Shown here piece by piece: positions 46,569-59,595 of a DNA stretch of 64,000 bases (position 1 is the stretch's first letter; every line of letters starts with the position of its first letter). The notes under the pieces were generated by a model, which made no database searches, had not been told where the DNA came from, and worked only from the letters and a program-made list of their open reading frames with translations. This DNA is from Pseudisothecium myosuroides (Eukaryota; Streptophyta; Bryopsida; Hypnales; Lembophyllaceae). The stretch is from assembly GCA_951799445.1 (NCBI GenBank), contig OX637290.1, forward strand, positions 22,438,987-22,502,986, written 5' to 3'. The position numbers were made by a program, and so were the translations under genes.

Positions 46569-48639
46569 GACTGCTGAGAGACCAAGATTACAAACTCAAA
46601 AACATTGGTGGCAGTTTGTGACATTATCAATAGTGTAATTGAAGAGCATGCTTGTTTTTTCGTTTTAGAATCTGTAATCATTTATTTCGTGGTGAGGCTA
46701 GGGATGGCAGACAGATTGTAAATACATATTTTGAAGAGAGGATGGAGGCTTAAGATGTGGCTAGCCTTTTAAATGCATGTAATGTGCCCAGAGAGGAGGT
46801 TGAGGTAATGGTTGGTTAGGCTCTGGATCTGCTTTTAATACAGAAGCTGGAATGACGAAGCCAGGGTGTTTGCAAAGGCTGTGACTAACAGGCAATGGTG
46901 ATGGTGTTGCACGAACGCTAACAAGTTTGGTTTTGGTTTTCCCTTTTCTAGACACCTACAGTATATACCCCAAACTATCTTCTTTGGTCTTGTATGCATG
47001 CTTGTGATCATCAAGGTAGTTGCACAGATTGTTGAAAGGTCTATAAGTGTTGATTGTCAAAAGATTTTCAATAAACTTTTGATTGTTCATTGGATGCAAA
47101 CTTTCTCACAAGAGAATTTCTTAACACTCTTTGTGAAACTTCATCACTTCAGTAATTTTGAGATTTTTTTCACTTCTATTTAATGATCCTAGGACCAGGA
47201 TCTAGTTTCAACATAGGCTGATGATAGAAGCTTGAAGATTTTCTACTCTATAAGGTAACTACACCTAAAATTGCACAAATAAGCAATCCAACATGGTTCA
47301 CATTATTTTATTGAAAAACTTTTTGTGGGGACTTGCTGGTAGTCAAAAGGGGATTTTGAATACTCTTAGAATGCAGTTTGTCAACACTGTGTGAATAAAC
47401 TATGAATTTTCAAAGTGTCGAAAATAAAATTTAGAGCAACCAACTATATACTTTGACTCATGAATAGTGGAAGTACATTTTAGGCAAGAATCTAGGCTGT
47501 GTGGTTTTAGAAAGCGGTCAAAATTAGATGTAATTACCATGCTTGCTTGTGGAGTTTGTGCATTGGCATCTTTAGAAATTTCAACATGATAACTTATCAT
47601 GATTTAGTAAGCATGTACAAATTCACTCACTTATTCATACAACCCCCCAAAAAATGATGTGCTAAGATACTTTGGAATTTAATTATTATAATAGTATTAA
47701 TTGCATTCAATTATTAATGGATGAATGCAAGAATATTTGCACTATTTGTTGCATTTTTTATTTTTGGAAATTAGAACTATTAGTACTATGACTAGATTTG
47801 AGTACCATTTTGTGGTTGAGTAAGAAAATGTGAACATCCATTTGTTCCTTGATTTTTAAGAGTTTAGGCACATGCCTCCTTTCTATTTGTCTACACAAGC
47901 AAATAAAATTCTCTTTCTCTTTTTACAGATGTCTTTGGTGGATATTGATGAATATTTTATAATACTTCACAATACTTAGAATTGCATTCTAGTACGGAGT
48001 ACTATTTAGAGGAAATTCTGCATAAACAACATTCCTCAATTAAGAAAAAGAAGTGGGGCTATTATTTTGCAAAAAGAAATTGTGATCACTGTTGTGACTT
48101 TTTCCAAGAAGGCATGTGACAAAGAAAAATGAAATTTGAAGTCATTCATGAACCACCAAAAACCTCAAATTATAGGCGTCTTTAAACAAGAGTCTAAAGC
48201 ATTTGAAATGCTATTTTTAGAAATCTTTGGACAAGAAAGGATGAGGGGACTATAAAATGGGGTTGTAAAATTTTAGATTGTAATTAAAAAAAAAAAGTAC
48301 TCAAAAGTATTGAAAGCATTCAAAATGCAAAGTGTGATTGACCTATAGGAATATTTTTTCACAATCATTCTAATTATGAAAAATATCCAAAAAATATAGT
48401 GAAGCTATATTCTCCTTGTGTAGCCTTGGTAAAAATTTAATGACAATCCAAATTGAAACTCCTATATACACTTGCGCAGTACACACCTACAAAAAACTAC
48501 TTCATTAGAATTTTGTATTACAAGCGTATCTTCAAGGACACTTTATTTACCTCTCTATTGCAAGTTGGAATATACATTACAATAAATGTTGGATATTATA
48601 AGTTTCTAAGTTTCTAGGAAGGACAAATGGATTCTCCTT
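46569..48639. other. AT-rich intergenic DNA
   Basis: No gene, clear terminal repeat or target duplication was seen. Confidence 0.4.
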
Positions 48640-48643
48640 TTAA

Positions 48644-49439
48644 CCCCTAAAAGCCCAAGGGGTTTGGACAAAATACAAATGTGTTATAAAATATAAGTTT
48701 TACAACTTTTTTGAAGTTTGCATCAACAAAGATAATGTGAAGCACAAAAAAAAAATGTCAAAATTATAAAATTATTCTTAGATTCTCTCCAAATGAATTT
48801 TAAAGATGTAACTTCAAAAATTCACCAAAAATACAATTTCTATCATTAGAGGAGATTTGGGCTTCTAAGAGCCCGCGAGTTCCTGGACTGTGGGAACTCT
48901 GCAGGACTGCTGAAACGCTGCCGCATGGCCAATCCGACATGGCCGAGCAACTGCCACGTCATTTTTCATTTTTATATTTTTTTTTGAAAAAAAAAAAAAA
49001 AGTATTTTAACATTTTAATATTTTTTTTTATTTTTTTATTTTTTTTATTTTTTTAATAATTTTTTTTTTCTGACAGCAGGGCTGGTTCCCAGCATTGGGA
49101 ACAACGCTGAAACGGTCTTCCAGGCGGCCAGATTTCCTCTAATGCTTTAGCATTTGAATTATTTTTTGATTGGTTAAAATTGTGGTTTTTATTGATTTGT
49201 GAAAAAATGCATCAAATTTAGTAATGAGAATACCAACACTTTTTCCAAATAATAAGTTTTCCAACACTAGTCAGATATTAAATTCTTTTTGCTATTTTTC
49301 TTATAATTTGTGTTTGACCATAGCGATCTTAGTTTTGAATATAAATATTGAAAGACAACCCAGTCTTTTTTTCTTTTTTTCTTTTCTTTTAAATTGAAAA
49401 AAAAAATTCCGCCGGAAAAATTGTTTGAGCGCTTAGGAG
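48644..49439. mobile_element. TTAA-flanked MITE, copy 5, with nested insert
   Basis: It starts CCCCTAAAAGCCC and ends GCTTAGGAG, with TTAA on both sides. Termini are more diverged than in copy 4. A second MITE occupies its middle. Confidence 0.6.
48849..49139. mobile_element. TA-flanked MITE nested in TTAA element copy 5
   Basis: The inverted ends GAGGAGATTTGGGC and, reverse-complemented, GAGGAAATCTGGCC have TA directly repeated outside. The centre is a run of A then T (48968-49070) that can fold back. It is non-coding. Confidence 0.7.
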
Positions 49440-49443
49440 TTAA

Positions 49444-50122
49444 TGATGCTTAATTAGCACTTCCATTTGACCACTAAGATTTTAGTTTCAGCCACTTTCA
49501 ATTGTATTTTTGGAATAATTCCTAAGAATTTGATTGCTTGGAACTAATGTTGCAAGTAGTATAGAAATCTACAAGACTTGCAAGAAATTATACTTTCAAC
49601 AACATTTTTCTTTTATTTCAAGAAGAATATGAATGAAGTTGTGCAATCTATCGTAAGAACATTGTCACTTTGAAGAGGTCAAATCATAAAGGCCAATTGG
49701 CTCTACTAAACTCACGAGGATGGTCTCATCACCCAAGGCTTTCTCTAGCCCCATTGTGTCACAATCAACCGGTCGGTGAAAGGCCAAAACACTTAAAACC
49801 AATTGATATTCCTTTCCATTTTTAATTTTTCCTTGAAATTTCTAAATCCAACCATGACCATGGCCAAAAAGAATGGAGGCAAGATTTGATTAGATACAAT
49901 AGAAAATTGTCCATGCTCTACAAACTAAAGAGCTTAGAATTTTTTTGGCAAAGCGTAGTTCAAAAAGTAATCAAATCATGGCCACAATAGGAGTTAGTTT
50001 TAAGCTTCTTTTGCTCTTCTATCATCCCGGGCTCATTTTTGAAAAATAGGGGAGTCAGTAGGTGACACTTTAAGATGGACAAGAATTAGGAAGATCAAAG
50101 TATAAAGGTTGAGTCATTATAT
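49444..50122. other. AT-rich intergenic DNA
   Basis: Nothing was recognised. Confidence 0.4.
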
Positions 50123-50126
50123 TTAA

Positions 50127-51058
50127 CCCCTAAAGGACCAAGGCCTTTTTTCTGCCAAAAAACACTCAAAACTGTCATATCTATAGCAAAGAGCAAAAAA
50201 AATTGAAAATTGTTCTTTTTCCACATCTAACCGTAGGATCTTACACCTAACTAGTATGAGAGTGTGTGGAAAAAATTTCAGAATTTTTGACCGCACAGAT
50301 TGCAAGATATCTGCGTTTAAAGTGGAAAAAACAAGTTTTTCAGCACATTGCGGGACTGGATTTTTTGACTTTGAACATTTTTAACTTAAAATTTTTGCAC
50401 TACAGAGTTTTGAGCTTTTAATCTTTATAGTGGAGAATTGAGTTGAGAGTCTAGGAAAAAAAAAGAAATTAAAAAAAACTTGATTATCATTCTTAAAAAA
50501 ATTGTTAAGTAGAAGTAGGTATGAGATAGAAGGAAAATCTAAAACATTAATATATTTTAGATGGAATTAAAATACACTAATCCCAATGGTGAGATTGTTC
50601 TAACAAGTAAATCAGACAATGCAAAAAAAAAAAAATTTGAAAAATTTGAAAAATTGCATTCAGAAATGAATCCTACAAGTTATTTTTTCAAGAAGATGCT
50701 TTAACTGCCCGAAAAACAAGAATGTCCATAACTTTCTCATAACATATCCAAATGAAATGAATCAAAGCTTTCCAAATAGAAAAAAATGTAATCTATGAGA
50801 AAAAAAATATTAAAAAAAAATTCAAATTTTTGTCCATTTTTTTTTGGCTGCCCGGGCTGCCCGCCGTCCCCTCGTTTAAGCTTATTTGGTCATAACTTTT
50901 TTCCCAGGCACCAATTGTGAAAAAAATTATATTCCCACGAAGCTAATCAGATTTTCTACCTCCAGAAAAATTTTCAAAAAATCAGGAGAAAATTTCAGCC
51001 CGTAGGTACCTGCCCGAAAACGCATTTGTCCCCCGAAGGGACAACGGTCCTTTAGGGG
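50127..51058. mobile_element. TTAA-flanked MITE, copy 4 (best preserved)
   Basis: It has perfect 13-bp inverted termini CCCCTAAAGGACC with TTAA at both sides (50123-50126 and 51059-51062). It is 932 bp long. The interior shares ATCTAACCGTAGGATCTT and TTTCAGAATTTTTGACCG with copies 2 and 3 and lacks a significant ORF. Confidence 0.85.
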
Positions 51059-51062
51059 TTAA

Positions 51063-52878
51063 GGTAGTGTTTTACCTTTCATTGAAATTCCATTTAGTAG
51101 AGAGGATTCCTTGGATTGAATTGTTTCCAAAGAGGTCTTGTTGTTAGTTGATTCTATTTAATGACCTAAAGAGAAAATAAATTGGAAATGAGCTTCACGG
51201 TCTTGCTAGTTTTTTGATCGACTATTAGTCAAAGTTTAGAGTTTCATCCTTTAAATCATTTCATTTTGTCTTCATCTCTTGGTGACCAAATAGGTTAGAA
51301 AATACTTCAATGACTTCGGAGAGGCTCTACATTGAATGAATGTTTTGCTAATCTTGTTTGGATTTCAAAGGTTGTAAAGGATACATTTACTTTGTTTCTT
51401 TGACAACTTTAGAAGCTAACTACATTAATTATCAACTTTCAACTTTTGTATCTCTTATTCAATTCTTTTAATGTTTAATGTGCTTGTAAATTTGAGTTTT
51501 TAAGGTAAAAAATGGGATATTCTAATATATTTACTTATAGAAGGTAAAAAAACCCTATATAAAAGCAAGATCACAAACCTAATGAATATCTCTAGTTCAT
51601 ATATGTATACTTTTTTAGAGAATTTTATAATCTAAACTTATATTCCAAGTACTTGGGCTAGCTTCATTCACCTTAATCATAGAAGTGTAGAATTCCCAAA
51701 GAATATATTGCCAATTGTACATCTCCATACGGCCATATTAACACCAAACCATAACCTAAATAGAACCTATCATTATAGAAATGACAACTAAGCATTTTTC
51801 TATAACCAAGGTATGGGAAGTATGGTTAAATTTGGTCTTATTTTATTATTATAATATCCTTCTATTTAGAAACTTAATTATTAAACAAGATATAAATACT
51901 ATCAAGGTTATGTCCGGTAACAAGACAATAAGGTGGGCATTCCAAAATTGTCACTTTTTCCTACTATGCATAGATACTATTATTAGTCTAGTCAAGATTT
52001 TATATATATTTTTTTGGTGGCAAGTGAAAGGAGGTTCCAACACACTAAAGATTGCGACATTTGGATACCGTATGTAAAAGTTATAAAAGGTCAAAGTTTT
52101 TTTGGTAGATGTTCTAAAATTATTTCTTCCACATAAGTATATATTGATTTTGGAGATGTACACAGAGTAAGGATGGCAATTTTAGACAAAGTGTGATATT
52201 TGGAGGTTCCACTTTATATCCATGAAATGAGATAACATCAGTCAAGGTGCCACTTCCCTAACTCCCCATGCTATTTCACATAAATGGTTGTACTTTTGTG
52301 TTATTAAATCCATTACGTGGAAGATAAAGTTGATGATATTGTTACAATAAATCACTCTCTAGAAATGGTAGGTAGGAGGGGCAAAAACCACCCATTTATG
52401 AGCATATTGGCTCAAGAATTTCTTCTATACGGATCAAAGTATTTTCTAAAAAATTTCAAGGAAAGAAGAGAGAGAAACACATCCATCACAATTTGATTCA
52501 TAATTTTTAGACTTAAATTGAATTAAATATAATTTTCTAAATCTCAAATCAATAGGATGCTATTGAAGGCCATAGGTACTACCATTAAATGTCAAAGAGT
52601 TGTCCATCAATGGTACAAATGGAGTCCAAAAATGAAGGTGCACAAACCTTCAATTTGAACAACATGGTGCATGTAACTACATAGGATGGCACAAAATGTC
52701 CCACCACTTATAATTCTACAGTATTTACATTGAAATTTTGTCTACTTCCAAATCAAACTTAGTCCCCAACCACTCAGAAAACTGTGCAACAGTAAATCCC
52801 AATTGGCACCAATTCATCACTAGACTATTTTCGTTCTTATAATAACAATTCATGGTTCAATACGGTAGTAAGGTACTA
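51063..52878. other. AT-rich intergenic DNA
   Basis: A 98-codon frame near 51781-52077 has no recognisable motif. No other feature was seen. Confidence 0.4.
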
Positions 52879-53205
52879 AGGTAGGAGGTCCTTAAATGGA
52901 GCGGGCTCTAAAATGGAGCCCTAACTTAAATGTAAACTGTTTGTACATGTTATTTTTTCATAGCCTCCATCAATGTACAGACTGTGTACATTTTAGCTAG
53001 GGCACCATTTTAGAGCCCTATGCCATTTCAACTTCAAAATTTTTTAACTAATTCAAAAAAGCATGAAAAAATATGAAACGACTTGGTTTAGATGTCAGTT
53101 CAATCTGTTTTTCAAGGAAAATTGACTGAAAAAAACTTCAAGATATTTCACCTCCTCAAAATTCAGTTCCAGACCTTAAATGCTCCATTATAGGACCTCC
53201 TACCT
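52879..53205. mobile_element. TA-flanked AGGTAGGAGG MITE, subfamily b, second copy
   Basis: Perfect 13-bp inverted ends AGGTAGGAGGTCC/GGACCTCCTACCT, flanked by TA on both sides. It is 327 bp long, with termini matching 31573-31887 and internal similarity in reverse orientation (GATATTTCACCTCC against GGAGGTAAAACATC). Confidence 0.88.
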
Positions 53206-53207
53206 TA

Positions 53208-54893
53208 GAGGCTGTTCTGAGAACATGGGCAGAAAATGGACAGGCTACCTCAAAAACAATTCAGCACACCACGTAGCTCATGACCAAACAGGGAGTTAAT
53301 GGATATGTTTCAGACCAAGGCAGTACTAGACTCATGAGGCCATGGCCCAGATTGCTTTCAAATTCTCACCAAGTTGTGCACGTAAAGTTGAGTGATTGCT
53401 TTCACCACCTGCCCAACGACGTTAACACACAGAAACAATGCAACATGGGCAAGGCAAAGGCCCTTCATTTATTCAACAACTGGGCCTCCATAAGTTTTGT
53501 TCTGTCCACTTCAATTCTCTTGCTTCCTTTGTGAGCCTGTCAAGGCCGCTTCGCTTTCTTATTGCTTTCTTATCCACACATCGATTTATCCACCTCATCA
53601 AGGTCGAGCCGCTTAGCTATTATGGCATGGCTCTAGAATGACCTCACTGGTGGTACGCAGTCAAAGTGTACCACGATTGTGAAAGCTTGTTTGCAGTCGT
53701 TATCTAAGGTACGACGCCGGTCCACGGAAATCATTAAAATGAGGAGAAATTGAGAGAAAACTCTTGGCCCTCAGAACCTGACATGGTGGAGCCTTCCGTT
53801 GCAAGAAGAGACACTGGCACAAGGATGGAATCACTTGGCCTAACTCATCAAGTCATTGCTTATCAACCCCTGCACAGGGATTAGCATCAAATCAACATCA
53901 TCATATTATTGGAAACTTTTATTTTAGGGTGTACTGTACTGTGTCAAAATAAAGTCTGCACAGTTTGTATGCATGGAAACTCATGTAGCTCTCAAGCTCC
54001 CTTAAATTTGATTCAGACTAATATCTGGTAAGGCTTCCTGCCTAGCTTAACACAATATACCAATCAATTTTTTGAATGGTAGACTTGTAAGCCTGAGGCT
54101 TGTGTTGACAAATACCTTGATAATTAAAGAAGCTTTGAGCAGTCATACTCATGGATAGCAACACATTTCTTTATGGCAGCAGCCATCAATATCATTGTGC
54201 AATCATAAAATTTAGTACGAAATTTTAAGAATTTCAGTGAGTCTGTTCCATCCCCCCAATTCCTCTCATACAACACGAAGTTTCTGTTCTAATTCGAGGT
54301 CTTTTCAAGCTAATCTTAGTTCCAGTAGTACAATTAGAAAAAATCCCCCGGCCTGAAAATTTTGATGGACGCAGTACTACCATGCGGGTCACGATCAACC
54401 GCCCCATTTGCCAAACATGCTGGCGTGGATATTTCTCCTCTCACTTGTGAGGTCATTTGTGAATCCTCATGCTTGAAGTATTCCCAAGCTTCTCGACTCC
54501 ACGGATGACGTACAAGTTAAGCTTAAACTGGCTCACGTGTGCATGAAGTTTGATCAATTTAGAGCTTGTTTCTGCTTCACCTGTTCCACTTCAAGCAGAA
54601 AAAATTTCCATCATCTGGTACGAATAACCTCGACTCAATCTAAACCATCACTGTGTGTACTGATTTCCGCACAGATTTCTGCACTTGAAAAGGTTGTAAA
54701 ATGATTGATAGTTGCCAATCATCCAACTTCAATAATCTTTTCAGTTTGAGCTGCCTGCTTGATCTTTGCATCTTGGTAGAGATATAATTTGCGCGAGAGT
54801 TGAGTCAGAGTTGTGATGAACCGGATGTTATATGATTGTTAGTTTGGTGCATAATTTTAGATTTTTTGTTGCTGCAGTGGTGTGGTTGAAGAA
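53208..54893. other. Upstream region of the AUX1/LAX gene
   Basis: No coding region was seen. A poly-pyrimidine tract and GCTGCAG just before 54878 suggest a 5'-UTR intron acceptor 16 bases ahead of the start codon. Confidence 0.45.
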
Positions 54894-57800
54894 ATGGCAG
54901 TGGAGATAGGGAAGGTTACTGCACCAGCTGCAGCGGGGAGTTATGGCAAAATGGAAGAACAGAACCAGAGGCTGGAGAGCGAGCAAAACATCCCAGATAC
55001 CACCATGAAAGGGAAAGTTCATCGCCTCTTGTGGCATGGAGGCTCTGTGTACGACGCTTGGTTCAGTGCGGCCTCCAACCAGGTGGGTAGCAAAACCAGC
55101 AGGCTTTTAAAGCAGTAGTGCTTTGAAACAACATATAGAGACAACATCAATTGCAAAGTTGTTTCAGGTGTTTGCACTCGTAGTACGGTATCTCCAGTGA
55201 TTTCAATTTAATCAATACAAGAAAAACAGTGTCCGAATCAAGAGTTTTTGTCCAAAGTGACTTTTGTGTTTGTTGATTTGGACGTTTTAGTCAATTTGGA
55301 CACGTCAATTCGGACAACAACTAAGTTTTCTAGTAGTTCTGCAACAAGAAATTGAGTCATGTCCTACTTTCCAAACATAACATTCCGTAGCCATTCCACC
55401 TTTCATCTGTAAAGATGTTGAGATATATGCACTGACAAAGTATTGTTCATGCTTGGTTCTACCGCCACCAGTATGCAACCAAAAGCATCATTCTATGCTT
55501 ACAATCATCATATTCTTTTTTTTTCCTGTCATCAATGACCCTGAAGCTCTCAACCATTAGTGATCTCATCAAGAATTTTCGAGCTAGAATTGTAAGTCAT
55601 GTCCTAGTTTTCAAACTTAACATTCTTTAGGCATTGAAACACAGCGTTTTTTCTATTTACATTTTTTGATTTATTTCACTGGTCAACCAAAGTACTAACC
55701 CTGCTTAGTTCTTTTAGCTGCTCATATGCAACCATGTGCAAAATATATATATATATATCAATTATTGTTTACATCCCTCACCCTTCAGATTGTATTTTTA
55801 AGTCAAGTAATGGGAGAAAAAGGGCATTATAGGGTCCAGGCTGATTGTGGCTGATTTCGCATCGTCACAAGGTCTAAACCCTGGACAATGCTATGAAGGT
55901 TGCAGCATCTTCTTAAGCTCCTCATTTTTGGCCATTGTAGTGAAAATTCCCTCATTGCAGGTAGCGCAAGTCCTGCTCACCCTGCCTACTTCATTTGCAC
56001 AGCTGGGGTATGCTTCCGGGGTAACATTCCAAATCTTCTACGGTATGGTTGGGTGCTGGGCATGTTACATGATTGCGTGGCTGTACATGGAGTACCGCCT
56101 TCGAAAGGAGCGAGAAGGACATACCTTTAAAAACCATGTCATTCAGGTTCAAATTCTCTCTAGACTACCTCGTCGAATAATACGTTCCTGCACACACAGC
56201 GTCATATTCGCAAAAGTGAAGGAATCTTAATCAGAATTGGCAAAGTTTTAAGAGTATGCTCAAAGATTTACCCTATCAAATTTAGGAGTTTTTTTCGTAA
56301 CCTGAACACTGTAACTTTGGTACTTTGAATCGTTCCTGTAATCACATTCTTTGTGTTGGCGGAATTCTACAAGATTAGTGCCCATGGTGCGTACTCAGAA
56401 CAAGGATATGGCACACTCTGGTTAAGGCCCCACTTTGTTTGGCCGATCCTCAAATCTATACTAGTCATAGATTTTCGAGCTCGGGGCACTTGAATGACGC
56501 AGTTTTGGAGCTGTGAGCTTTACCATTTAAACAACCATGACCGTGTTGGCGTAGATTTTGGATGCCTTCCTAAAACTTCTGGCCTTCTGAAGTGCATGAA
56601 TATGAGGTTTCTTCCGTTTTGCACGCGGTATTCACATCGTTTAAATTTGTTTATTAATTTTTGTGAAATGGTTTATCGATTGATCTATGCAGTGGTTTGA
56701 AGTGCTGGACGGCTTACTGGGGCCTCGATGGAAATATGCAGGCCTTGCATTCAGTTCTGTGTATTGTCTCTTTGGAGGTGTCATTCAGCTGATTGCCTGT
56801 GCAAGGTATAAAATTGAAGATATTCCTGAGAAAACCTAATTCAAAGTTGAATTGCTTATTTTGAAATGTACCAATAATGCATTATGGATTACTGTAGCTA
56901 ACATGAAATTGGGCATGAAAGTAGAGACTCATAGTGAGAAATAACATGACCATAAAGATGTTATGTCCATAACAACGCTCTTGAATAGCATTACTGCACA
57001 TAAGATAAAATGGTTTAATCATTTACAGTAATGCTTAATTTAGGTCTCCAAAAGACAAAAATGTTGAAAAAAATGCACACAAATGTGAGATATACAACCA
57101 TGATTTGCACATCCAATGCCTGCTTGCTTGCCCCATCTACAGAAACTAGTTCCATTGAGACTATAGCCTCTCTCCATGATTTTGCCGGCTTCTGTGGCAG
57201 CAACATTTTCCTGCTCAACGACCACATTGACAAGCGAAGATGGACGTACATTTTTGGTGCAGTCTGCATGAGCACCGTTTTCATTCCCTCGTTCCGAAAC
57301 TACCGTCTTTGGTCCTTCTTTGGGCTCATCATGATTACATACACTGCGTGGTACATGACAATTGCCTCGATCATTCACGGCCAGGTACAATTTTTCATCG
57401 TAAATACAAAGAGTGAATTTTGTGTAACTTGGTTGACCTGAACGAGACTAAAGTGTAATAATTAGGGTACCAATATTTCTCTACTTTTATATCCTTGAAT
57501 TCATGTCATATCGTTTATAGTCTCTGCACCAAAGGGGAGGAGGCATTGCTTCAACACAAGCTTCATCTACACACAATGAATCTTATGCCGCACAATCAGT
57601 TACTTTGATGATGCTACTTAAAATTAGAATTATTAAGTAGGTGAAGCGTAATTTCCAACATGAAATAAACAACAACTACAATGCAACGACACTGGCTGAG
57701 AAATAAATAGTTTTATAATTGTCCTTTGAAAGGGATAGAGCCTCTCTTAGAGCACTGCTTGTTTCAATTTAGTCTTGAATTAGTCAAAATGAAATGCAAA

Positions 57801-59595
57801 ATATGTGATTTGTGGTCTGCATTCAGGAGCCACGAGTGAAGCATGAAGGCCCTGTCTCAAAGGTTTTGTATTTCACTGGAGCCACCAACATTCTTTACAC
57901 TTTTGGAAGTCATGCAGTCACAGTGTAAGCTTCACGGTGCTCATCTTGCATGTCCAAATAACATCAGCAAAATGTCATTAATTTGGGTTATTAAGACTCG
58001 TGCATGGTGACTAAACTCATTACATTCTTCAGCTCAAGTTGTCGAAATTTGAAGCGGAGGTAGCCTAGATTAGTGTAACGATGATATGTTTGTGATAAGA
58101 AGATGTTAATGAGAATCAAATAAGATCAGAATGGGCTCAATTTTTGAGGATGTGGACTACAATATCTTTATGGTGGTTGTCTTCAGCAACTCAACTAGTT
58201 TGGCAAGGTTTCTAATATGTTTGAGATCAATGCACGGCAGGGAGATTATGCACGCCATGTACAAACCTGCCAAGTTCAAGTACATCTTTCTCCTCTCAAC
58301 ATTGTATGTGTTCACGTTAACAATCCCATCCGCCATCGCTGTGTATTGGACATTTGGTGACAGTTTACTCACACACTCAAATTCACTCGCATTGTTGCCG
58401 AAAGATATTGCTCGCGACATTGCGGTGGTGCTCATGCTCATCCACCAGGTAACCCAGACCTCTTATTGATCAGAGCCTAGAACTAGAGATGTTCATTCCC
58501 AAGGGTTTGGTGAGGGAACAAAAGATGTAATATTACAAGTTGTGACATTGAAGAGTTTGGGATCTAGTAATCAGTATTAGTTCATTTCATTGTGAAAGTT
58601 TTATGTCAATATACCACAGACGTTCAATTTGCGTCGGAAATTGTTCAAATCTGTGTGCCGGAATTTTAAACTCCCATCATTTTACCGACACTAGTATGAA
58701 GAAAAAACATACGTGACTAAGTAAACTACAATTATATGTACCAAGTGATGAAATGAAGTGTCCTCAATGGTGATCTTTACAGCCATAATTTGTGGTTAGG
58801 GCAATCAGAGTTGGGGGACAATCACGCAAGTGCTTATAATACGTCGGTGGGGTTGCAGTTTATCACTGTTGGATTTGCAGTGACGCCGCTCTACTTCATG
58901 TGGGAGAAGCTAATTGGCGTTCACCACACCAAGAGTTTGCTTGTCCGCGCCGTTTGCCGTGTCCCTGTGATGCTGCCCATCTGGTTCTTTGCGATTGCGT
59001 TCCCCTTTTTTGGACCCATCAATTCCACTGTGGGAGCCTTGCTGGTCACCTTCACTGTTTACATCATCCCATGCGTGGCGCACATGATGTACTACCGCAC
59101 TGCAGCAGCTCGACAAGTACGTCATATCCTTGCTCAACTTACTATGACTCCGGTTTGCATTTGAAAGAAAACACCTGCTTATGGGTTGGCAGTCTTTGGA
59201 TTCATGTGTATTAGAAGAAAAACTTTGCAGGATTGGTCCCTGATTTCCCAGTCAGTTCATGTAGTACATCTGTCATCATGCCGAACCAAAACTCTTCAAG
59301 AATTTGCTTTGCATTAGTGAATGCAGGGAACTAAGTCTTTAGGACCAAATGAGTATGGAATTTCTTCTAAAGGTTTTTTAATTCTTTGATGATCTTGCAG
59401 AATTCGGTGGAAAAACCACCGTTCTATCTTCCCAGCTGGACAGCCGTATATGTGATGAACATCATGCTGTGCGTGTATATTGTGGTGGTTGGCGTTGGGT
59501 TTGGAGGATGGGCCAGTGTCACAAACTTTGTCAAACAAATCGAAACTTTTGGCATCTTTGCAAAATGCTATCAATGTCCAAGAAAAGCCTCCTAG
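54894..59595 (+). CDS. AUX1: Auxin influx carrier, AUX1/LAX family
   Basis: Eight exons join in phase: 54894-55082, 55961-56146, 56693-56805, 57201-57384, 57827-57924, 58241-58448, 58859-59116 and 59401-59595. They give 476 aa, close to the 470-490 aa of the family. The product is a plasma-membrane proton symporter of the amino acid/auxin permease family that imports indole-3-acetic acid. The diagnostic order is present: LLWHGGSVYDAWFS, VAQVLLTLPTSFAQLGYASG, YGMVGCWACYMIAWLYMEYR and WKYAGLAFSSVYCLFGGVIQ follow first. RRWTYIFGAV, FTGATNILYTFGSHAVTVEI, HAMYKPAKFKYIFL, FAVTPLYFMWEKLIGVH and FPFFGPINSTVGALLV come next, with a cytosolic tail. About ten membrane segments are evident. The N-terminus is a hydrophilic 50-residue cytosolic tail. 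No stop or frameshift was found. It converges on the caleosin gene downstream. Confidence 0.95.

Noticed and set aside
51925..52075. TAAGGTGGGCATTCCAAAA near 51930 as another AGGTAGG-family MITE
   Set aside because: No convincing inverted partner or TA flank was found at the other end.
54882..54893. Possible earlier start of the auxin carrier
   Set aside because: The in-frame codon is GTG, directly after a likely intron acceptor; the ATG at 54894 is the sensible start.
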